Assembly: GCF_039521365.1 (NCBI RefSeq)
Contig: NZ_BAAACF010000001.1
Coordinates: 1,674,001-1,738,000 of the forward strand
Source: Clostridium_AW malenominatum
GTDB taxonomy: Bacteria; Bacillota; Clostridia; Clostridiales; Clostridiaceae
DNA length: 64,000 nt
Reading direction: 5' to 3'
Part shown: in pieces, positions 59,295 to 64,000 of the stretch
Layout: every line of letters starts with the position of its first letter
Position numbering within the stretch: position 1 is the first letter of the stretch
Notes under the pieces: model-generated
Told to the model about the DNA's origin: nothing
The model's input: only the letters and a program-made list of their open reading frames with translations
Databases searched by the model: none
Translations under genes and position numbers: made by a program

Positions 59295-60935
59295 ATGGAT
59301 ATAGTTTATATAAGCGGTCATAAGCACCCTGATACCGATTCTATTTGTTCTGCCATTGCTTATGCTGAATTTAAAAACAAGACAACAAATCTAAAGGCAA
59401 TTCCTATAAGACTTGGGGATCTCAATCGCGAAACTCAATTTGTTTTAGATTTTTTTGGAGTAGAATGCCCTGAACTTATAGAAACAGTAAAGCCTCAAAT
59501 AAAAGATTTAAATTTTGATATTATGCCTCCTATTCATCCTGAAGCCTCACTTAAAATGGTTTGGTCTCTCATGAAAAAACACAATGTAAAAACTCTTACT
59601 GTAGTAGATGAAGATGATAAGTTAATTGGCCTAGCTTCTATTACAAATATTACTTCTACATATATGGATATTTGGGATAATGCTATACTTTCAAAAAGTA
59701 AGACTACTTTAGAAAACATCATTGAAACTTTATCTGCAGAGTGTATTTATTTAAGCGAAAATACAAAATACTTTAATGGTAAGATTGTAATTACAGCTAT
59801 GCATCCCGATAATGCTCGTGAAATAATCGAAGAAGGTGATATTGTAATCTGTGGAGATAGAGAAGATGCTCAAGAATTAACTCTAGAGTGCAAAGCTTCT
59901 TTAATGATAATAACAGGCAAAAATAGTATAAGTGCTAATATTTTAGAAAAAGCTAAAGAAGTTAATTGCTCTATTATAGTAACTCCTTATGATACCTTTA
60001 CCACTGCTAGATTAATACCTCAAAGCATACCTGTAAAATATGTTATGTCTAGTGAAAATTTAGTAGTATTTCAAGAGGAGGATTTGATAGAAGACGCAAA
60101 GGATATTATGATTGAAACCAGATATAGAAGCTATCCTGTAATAAATACAGAACATAAAGTTCTTGGAAGTGTTTCTAGATATCACCTTATTTCTAAAAAT
60201 AAGAAAAAGGTAATATTAGTTGATCACAATGAGAGAACTCAATCTGTACCTGGCCTGGAAGATGCAGACTTACTTGAAATAATTGATCATCACAGAATTG
60301 GAGATATTCAAACAGGTTCCCCTATTTACTTTAGAAATGAACCTGTAGGTTGTACTGCAACTATAATATCCTCAATCTTTTTTGAAAATGGTATTAGACC
60401 TTCTAAAAAGATTGCAGGTATCCTCGCTTCAGCTATTATTTCTGATACCCTACTATTTAAATCGCCTACTTCAACTAATACGGATAAATTAATGCTTAAA
60501 AGATTAAGTGAAATTGCCGACATAAATGTGGATAGTTTTGCTAGTGAAATGTTTAAAGCTGGAACCTCATTGCAGGGTAAATCCGTTAATGAAATTTTTA
60601 ATCAAGACTTTAAGACTTTTAAAATGAGTTCCCTTAAGGTAGGAGTTGGTCAAATAATAACCATGGATAGAGAAGGCTTTAACTCAATTAAAGCTGACAT
60701 GATTTCTTATATGGAAAGTAAATGTGAAAGTGACAATTATGACTTATTAATACTTATGGTTACAGACCTACTTAGAGATGGGTCAGAGCTTCTTGTAACA
60801 GGCAATGAGAAGCATATAGTATCTAAGGCCTTTAATAAAGCTATAGTAGATAATAGTTTATATGCTGCTGGGGTAATGTCTAGAAAAAAACAAGTAATAC
60901 CACCTTTAACCACTGCTGCTACAGAACTAAAATAA
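59295..60935 (+). CDS. ppaC: Family II inorganic pyrophosphatase with CBS and DRTGG domains
   Basis: 546 residues from the ATG at 59295 (GAAGGAG 8 bases upstream; the GTG three codons earlier is too close). Mn/Co-dependent hydrolysis of pyrophosphate in the cytosol. Order: DHH part 1 with GHKHPDTDSICSAIAYA (5-21), first CBS (about 70-120), DRTGG (about 125-240), second CBS (about 245-300), then DHH part 2 with VDHNERTQS and IIDHHRIGDIQTG, and DHHA2 to the end with the C-terminal SRKKQ. CBS modules bind AMP/ADP (inhibitory) or ApnA (activating) in studied homologues, so energy state probably tunes it. Possible trace: GHRIGD-like region is intact. Confidence 0.95.
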   Translation: MDIVYISGHKHPDTDSICSAIAYAEFKNKTTNLKAIPIRLGDLNRETQFVLDFFGVECPELIETVKPQIKDLNFDIMPPIHPEASLKMVWSLMKKHNVKTLTVVDEDDKLIGLASITNITSTYMDIWDNAILSKSKTTLENIIETLSAECIYLSENTKYFNGKIVITAMHPDNAREIIEEGDIVICGDREDAQELTLECKASLMIITGKNSISANILEKAKEVNCSIIVTPYDTFTTARLIPQSIPVKYVMSSENLVVFQEEDLIEDAKDIMIETRYRSYPVINTEHKVLGSVSRYHLISKNKKKVILVDHNERTQSVPGLEDADLLEIIDHHRIGDIQTGSPIYFRNEPVGCTATIISSIFFENGIRPSKKIAGILASAIISDTLLFKSPTSTNTDKLMLKRLSEIADINVDSFASEMFKAGTSLQGKSVNEIFNQDFKTFKMSSLKVGVGQIITMDREGFNSIKADMISYMESKCESDNYDLLILMVTDLLRDGSELLVTGNEKHIVSKAFNKAIVDNSLYAAGVMSRKKQVIPPLTTAATELK

Positions 60936-60952
60936 TTAGTAAACTTATTAAG

Positions 60953-60999
60953 CCCCTTTACATATAATAATACTGATTAATATATGTGGAGGGGTTTTT
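60953..60999 (+). terminator. Terminator-like hairpin whose right arm holds a Shine-Dalgarno
   Basis: 14-bp stem CCCCTTTACATATA/TATATGTGGAGGGG (two G-U pairs) followed by TTTTT. It would terminate ppaC, but the right arm contains GGAGGGG and the next base triplet after the T run is an ATG opening a 35-codon frame. Confidence 0.8.
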
Positions 61000-61107
61000 A
61001 TGTATTGTAAATATTTTTATCCTATTACGCCTATGGAAAAATTCTGTCCAAAAATAAAGTTTCATATTAAATTTAAAAAGGTTAATATGAAAGAATTAAT
61101 AGATTAG
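61000..61107 (+). CDS. Possible 35-residue Cys-containing peptide
   Basis: Short frame MYCKYFYPITPMEKFCPKIK followed by a Lys-rich end; two cysteines, strongly basic. The GGAGGGG site ends 5 bases before the ATG but is buried in the terminator-like hairpin at 60953-60999, so translation would need that hairpin open. No homologue is recognised. It may be a real regulated peptide or a chance frame. Confidence 0.4.
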   Translation: MYCKYFYPITPMEKFCPKIKFHIKFKKVNMKELID

Positions 61108-61168
61108 AATTAAAGGGAGTTTCTCTGCATATTAATTAATAAATAGGTTAATATGGAGGGATGAAACA

Positions 61169-61936
61169 ATGGGGGTAGGCTATTTACTAGGGTGCTTGCT
61201 AAGTTTAATTTTATGGAAAATTGATAGGCAATATGTTTTTAGTGTTATTAACTCTAAAATCAGAAAGATACTTAAAACTGACTTTTTAATTACTGCATTT
61301 TATATAATTCTTTTGGTATTGCTATATTTTTTATATAGATTAAGTAATAATAAGGAACTTTTAAACTTTATAACTTCATTTTTAGTAATAGACATAAGTA
61401 ATACTGAAAGGAAAAATCTAAAAAAAAGAGAAAAGGTTCATTTTTACGATTCCATTTCTCTAATATCTCGTTCAATTGTTTGTGGATTCATAGCTCCAAT
61501 TATGTATATACTTTTTTTTGACAACTATGTGGCTTTAGTATATGCACTTATTTATAATATAAGTTTACAAAATAACATATTATTCTTTAACTTTGTATTT
61601 AATATTTTTACAATAGTTCCCTCTTGCTTTGTTCAGATTGTTTTATATTTAATATACCTATGTAGAAACAAAAAAATTTCTATAGATTTTAAGGGAGATT
61701 ATCTTTTAAACTTCTATATGAAACCTTTGCTTAACGTAGATATTTTAGCTGCATATATAGAATCTGTAAATTTTTATTATTGTTTTAATGACAATAATAC
61801 AGATTATATAAAAAGCTATGGAGAGTATACTAATAAAATTGATGATATTTGTATTAAAGACTACTTAAGTATTGCTTATAGTATATGCATGGTTTGCTTT
61901 GTTGTTTTTTTTATAGTAATACGAAAATTTAACTAA
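61169..61936 (+). CDS. Hypothetical polytopic membrane protein
   Basis: 255 residues with about five hydrophobic helices (about 4-15, 38-57, 92-115, 130-160 region, 225-250) and a charged, Tyr/Asn/Asp-rich region (about 170-220) between the last two. No motif I recognise. GGAGGG 7 bases before the ATG; a bidirectional terminator follows. Codon use is even more AT-rich and Ile/Phe/Tyr-rich than neighbours, as often seen for recently acquired or fast-evolving genes. Flanked by ppaC and flagellar genes with no evident link to either. Confidence 0.75.
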   Translation: MGVGYLLGCLLSLILWKIDRQYVFSVINSKIRKILKTDFLITAFYIILLVLLYFLYRLSNNKELLNFITSFLVIDISNTERKNLKKREKVHFYDSISLISRSIVCGFIAPIMYILFFDNYVALVYALIYNISLQNNILFFNFVFNIFTIVPSCFVQIVLYLIYLCRNKKISIDFKGDYLLNFYMKPLLNVDILAAYIESVNFYYCFNDNNTDYIKSYGEYTNKIDDICIKDYLSIAYSICMVCFVVFFIVIRKFN

Positions 61937-61966
61937 AAAGGATTTTGCCATGCAAAATCCTTTTTT
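61935..61966. terminator. Bidirectional terminator
   Basis: 14-bp perfect stem AAAAAGGATTTTGC/GCAAAATCCTTTTT with a 3-base loop; T runs on both strands. It ends the membrane protein gene and the flagellar operon (minus). Confidence 0.9.
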
Positions 61967-61972
61967 AATAAA

Positions 61973-62758
61973 CTATCTTCCTCTTAAGTTATTAACCATT
62001 CCCCACATTTCATCTGCAGCTTTAATTGCTCTTGAACCAAATTCAAAGGCCCTTTGAGACAAAATCATATCTGTCATTTCCTTTGACACATCTACATTAG
62101 ACCCTTCAACAAAGCCTTGCAATATATTAGCATTTGAAATAGTTGGAATAACCTCTTCTCTTGCAACATAAAGATTCTCTCCCACAGAAATAAATGCGTC
62201 ATCTCCTACAGCATTGTAGGTATTTATTTTTCCTACTTCTCTTAAACCACTATTGTTCGAATCATCAATTTTGGCAAATAAACTTCCATCTTCTTTTATT
62301 ATAAAATTATCCTTTGTAAATTTAATTTCCTCTTCTTCTTCAAAAAGCTCTATAGATAGTTTGTTTCCATTCTTATCCATAAGTTCTCCATTATTATCAA
62401 TGTTAAAGCTACCAGATCTAATGTATCTATATTCTCCATTTTTTGTTTCAACTCTAAAATATCCTTCTCCATCTATAGCTAAATCCGTTTTAATATTAGT
62501 TTGAAGTAGGTTCCCTTGAGATTTATCTCTTATCCAATTTGCTGTCCTAACTCCTGTACCTGTAATTAAGTTTTTATTTTCTCCCCTATTAACTGGATAT
62601 CCTCTTCTGTCTAAGGCCTCAGACATAAGATCTTTAAAGGTTACATCCATTCTCTTATAACCTTCTGTATTTACATTAGATAAATTATTTGATATAGAAT
62701 CTAATTTATCCTGTTGCGCTGACATTGCACTTTTACCATTCCAAAGTATTCTAAGCAT
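61973..62758 (-). CDS. flgG: Flagellar hook-basal body rod protein FlgF/FlgG-like
   Basis: 261 residues. N-terminal flagellar rod motif MLRILWNGKSAMSAQQDKLD with SNNLSNVNTEGYKR (about 23-36), a central beta domain (DLAIDGEGYFRV about 94-105) and a C-terminal coiled-coil helix (EGSNVDVSKEMTDMILSQRAFE at about 218-239). Distal-rod type protein exported by the flagellar apparatus. 22 bases after a paralogue; which of the two is FlgF or FlgG cannot be settled here. Last gene of the operon. Confidence 0.9.
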   Translation of the reverse strand: MLRILWNGKSAMSAQQDKLDSISNNLSNVNTEGYKRMDVTFKDLMSEALDRRGYPVNRGENKNLITGTGVRTANWIRDKSQGNLLQTNIKTDLAIDGEGYFRVETKNGEYRYIRSGSFNIDNNGELMDKNGNKLSIELFEEEEEIKFTKDNFIIKEDGSLFAKIDDSNNSGLREVGKINTYNAVGDDAFISVGENLYVAREEVIPTISNANILQGFVEGSNVDVSKEMTDMILSQRAFEFGSRAIKAADEMWGMVNNLRGR

Positions 62759-62780
62759 TTAAATCACCCTCATAATCAAA

Positions 62781-63563
62781 TTATCTTACAGAGCCTAGTT
62801 CATTTACTGCTTTTCCTAAGGTTTCATCAATAGATTGTATTAGTTTTTGGTTTGTTTCAAAACTTCTAATAACAGTCATCATATCCACCATTTCTTTTAT
62901 CACATTTACATTAGATTTCTCAACCTGGTATTGTCTAACACTAATATTATTAGTTTCTCTTTCATTTTCCCCTCTATAAATGTTATCACCAAATTTCTGT
63001 AAACCACTGTAGTTTTCGAAATCTACAGTATAAAACCTATATAAGGGACTTCCCTCCACATTTAAATTGCCTTCACCATCTAAAACAAAATTATTGCTTT
63101 CTATTCTAATAGGCTCAATTTCCTCAGTTTCCAAATTGACACCTAACACATTGTCACCACTGCTGTTTACCAAATACCCTCTAGAATTTACATGAAAACT
63201 TCCATCTCTAGTATAATATCTATTAACTCCAATTCCGTCATTTCTTTCTACTGTAAAAAATCCGTTGCCTTCTAAAGAAAAATCTGTTGCCTTATCTGTT
63301 TTTTCAAAGACTCCTTGAGTAAAATTAGTGTTTACATCGTCAATTTTACTCCCTAAGCTAATTTCTCCTAAATCCTGTCTGTAGTTTTTTCCATTTTGAA
63401 TTTTATCATAATTATATAATAAAACCCTATCAAATTCTTTTACAGATAAGTTTCCACTTTTAAATCCAATAGTATTTACATTGGCTAAATTATTGGTAAT
63501 TACTCCTTGCTTACTCTCTTGAGTAATCATGCCTGAAACTGAGGTGTAAAGACTTCTTATCAT
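62781..63563 (-). CDS. flgF: Flagellar hook-basal body rod protein FlgF/FlgG-like (upstream paralogue)
   Basis: 260 residues with the same architecture: MIRSLYTSVSGMITQESKQG, TNNLANVNTIGFKSG (23-37), LEGNGFFTVER and C-terminal KSNVNVIKEMVDMMTVIRSFE. MIRSLYTSVSGM is the usual FlgG/FlgF start. Forms part of the rod with its neighbour. The ATG overlaps the stop of the 75-residue membrane protein gene by 4 bases (ATGA), with AGAGGAGG upstream. Confidence 0.9.
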   Translation of the reverse strand: MIRSLYTSVSGMITQESKQGVITNNLANVNTIGFKSGNLSVKEFDRVLLYNYDKIQNGKNYRQDLGEISLGSKIDDVNTNFTQGVFEKTDKATDFSLEGNGFFTVERNDGIGVNRYYTRDGSFHVNSRGYLVNSSGDNVLGVNLETEEIEPIRIESNNFVLDGEGNLNVEGSPLYRFYTVDFENYSGLQKFGDNIYRGENERETNNISVRQYQVEKSNVNVIKEMVDMMTVIRSFETNQKLIQSIDETLGKAVNELGSVR

Positions 63564-63787
63564 TTGCTAATTTCCTCCTCTATTAAAACCTTCATATCTT
63601 CTGGATACTCCATTCCCATAGAACGTGCTCTTTTTTCAATTTCATAAGGACTTATTTGATAATTTATTTTAGCGCCTATCATAACCATAGTGCTAAATAC
63701 TATTCCTATGCCTACTCCTAATAAAAGCTTCTTATCACTTAGAAAAAATATTACTTCTTTTATTTTAGATATAATTCTTTTATTAAT
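63560..63787 (-). CDS. Small single-helix membrane protein of the flagellar operon, ATT start
   Basis: 75 residues if translation begins at the ATT at 63787, 7 bases after GGGGG. The frame has no ATG, GTG or TTG from the preceding in-frame stop to an ATG at codon 36, deep inside the hydrophobic helix. Content: basic cytoplasmic head (NKRIISKIKEVIFFLSDKK), one membrane helix (about 20-40) and a soluble tail with ISPYEIEKRARSMGMEYPED. The tail pattern recurs, as I recall, in small clostridial proteins encoded beside flgG. It overlaps flgF by 4 bases and the upstream gene by 28 bases. Function unknown. Confidence 0.7.
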   Translation of the reverse strand: MNKRIISKIKEVIFFLSDKKLLLGVGIGIVFSTMVMIGAKINYQISPYEIEKRARSMGMEYPEDMKVLIEEEISK

Positions 63788-64000
63788 AGCAATTCCCCCT
63801 TGCCTATTTGGAGCTTCTGAGCAATATCCTCTAAAGTCATTCCTTTATCCAATAATTCTCTAACTTCATCTATTTTAACATTATTCTTTTTTTCTGATTT
63901 ATCATATACTTCATTATGTACTATTTCTCTAGGCTTTTCTTCAGGTATTACTTCTTTCTTTATATTTTCATTTATAATTAGTTTTATTTCTTCTAGCTCC
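63760..64000 (-). CDS. C-terminal fragment of a DUF6115/DUF2802-like protein (partial)
   Basis: Last 80 codons of a gene whose start is beyond the window. An acidic, lysine-rich linker (helical) is followed by VRELLDKGMTLEDIAQKLQI and GKGELLLIKELYLK, an HTH-like C-terminal module of the kind found in DUF6115/DUF2802 proteins encoded next to flagellar sigma factor genes. Position before flgF/flgG supports a flagellar-operon role. Its 3' end overlaps the 75-residue gene. Confidence 0.75.
   Translation of the reverse strand, partial: ELEEIKLIINENIKKEVIPEEKPREIVHNEVYDKSEKKNNVKIDEVRELLDKGMTLEDIAQKLQIGKGELLLIKELYLK

Noticed and set aside
1..64000. CRISPR arrays, tRNA or rRNA genes, insertion sequences, prophage genes
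   Set aside because: I found no regular spacer-repeat pattern, cloverleaf, rRNA-like stretch, transposase or phage protein anywhere in the window.

Overview
The window is strongly AT-rich DNA from an endospore-forming, flagellated, Gram-positive bacterium of the Clostridia, most like Clostridium sensu stricto. The reasons are a complete eight-gene spoIIIA operon, a MurE with the DNPR motif of meso-diaminopimelate enzymes, strong GGAGG-type ribosome binding sites, frequent TTG/GTG starts and many clostridial small proteins. Nearly all genes lie on the minus strand. I see no mobile element, prophage, tRNA, rRNA or CRISPR array. One 29-N assembly gap lies at 42694-42722.

Layout, left to right (minus-strand operons read right to left). 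1-16 kb: folD (cut by the window edge), nusB, an Asp23 protein, spoIIIAH to spoIIIAA, a zinc-ribbon protein, efp, an M24 peptidase, aroQ, aroK, a six-gene comG-like pseudopilus/competence cluster, a beta-propeller lipoprotein and dapF. From memory, this order largely matches Bacillus subtilis. 16-20.8 kb: rqcH (plus strand), exoA, a 49-residue protein, and uraA/pyrR behind a complete PyrR attenuator. 20.9-27 kb: rluD, lspA, a DksA/TraR-type protein, and the shikimate operon aroB-mtnN-aroF-aroA. 27-32.5 kb: ftsQ, two DUF881 genes around sbp, yggS, sepF, yggT, ylmH and divIVA. 32.6-41.8 kb: a compact division and cell-wall cluster, mraZ-rsmH-ftsL-spoVD-murE-murF-mraY-ftsW, behind a promoter overlapped by three phased MraZ boxes.

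41.9-64 kb is more accessory. It holds a self-contained operon of a MerR-methyltransferase fusion and two sugar-type aminotransferases; ychF with a 44-residue protein; an LTA-synthase-like gene with a small membrane partner; padR with a SEDS protein carrying an N-terminal regulatory domain; an ECF sigma/anti-sigma pair; a Lon-like protease that has lost its ATP-binding motifs; deoC; an OB-fold-like orphan; a calcium P-type ATPase divergent from a CBS/DRTGG pyrophosphatase; an orphan membrane protein; and the end of a flagellar operon.

The main points for follow-up are these. Two genes (the comGB-like gene and a 75-residue flagellar-operon protein) have no ATG/GTG/TTG where their frames begin, but have strong Shine-Dalgarno sequences correctly spaced to ATA and ATT. 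mraY has its strong Shine-Dalgarno displaced behind a hairpin and a four-codon mini-ORF. FolD has Gln where the catalytic Lys of the cyclohydrolase should be. A perfect 40-bp palindrome precedes padR. The MerR-methyltransferase operon has a 19-bp-spacer promoter and is the best candidate for an undescribed system.
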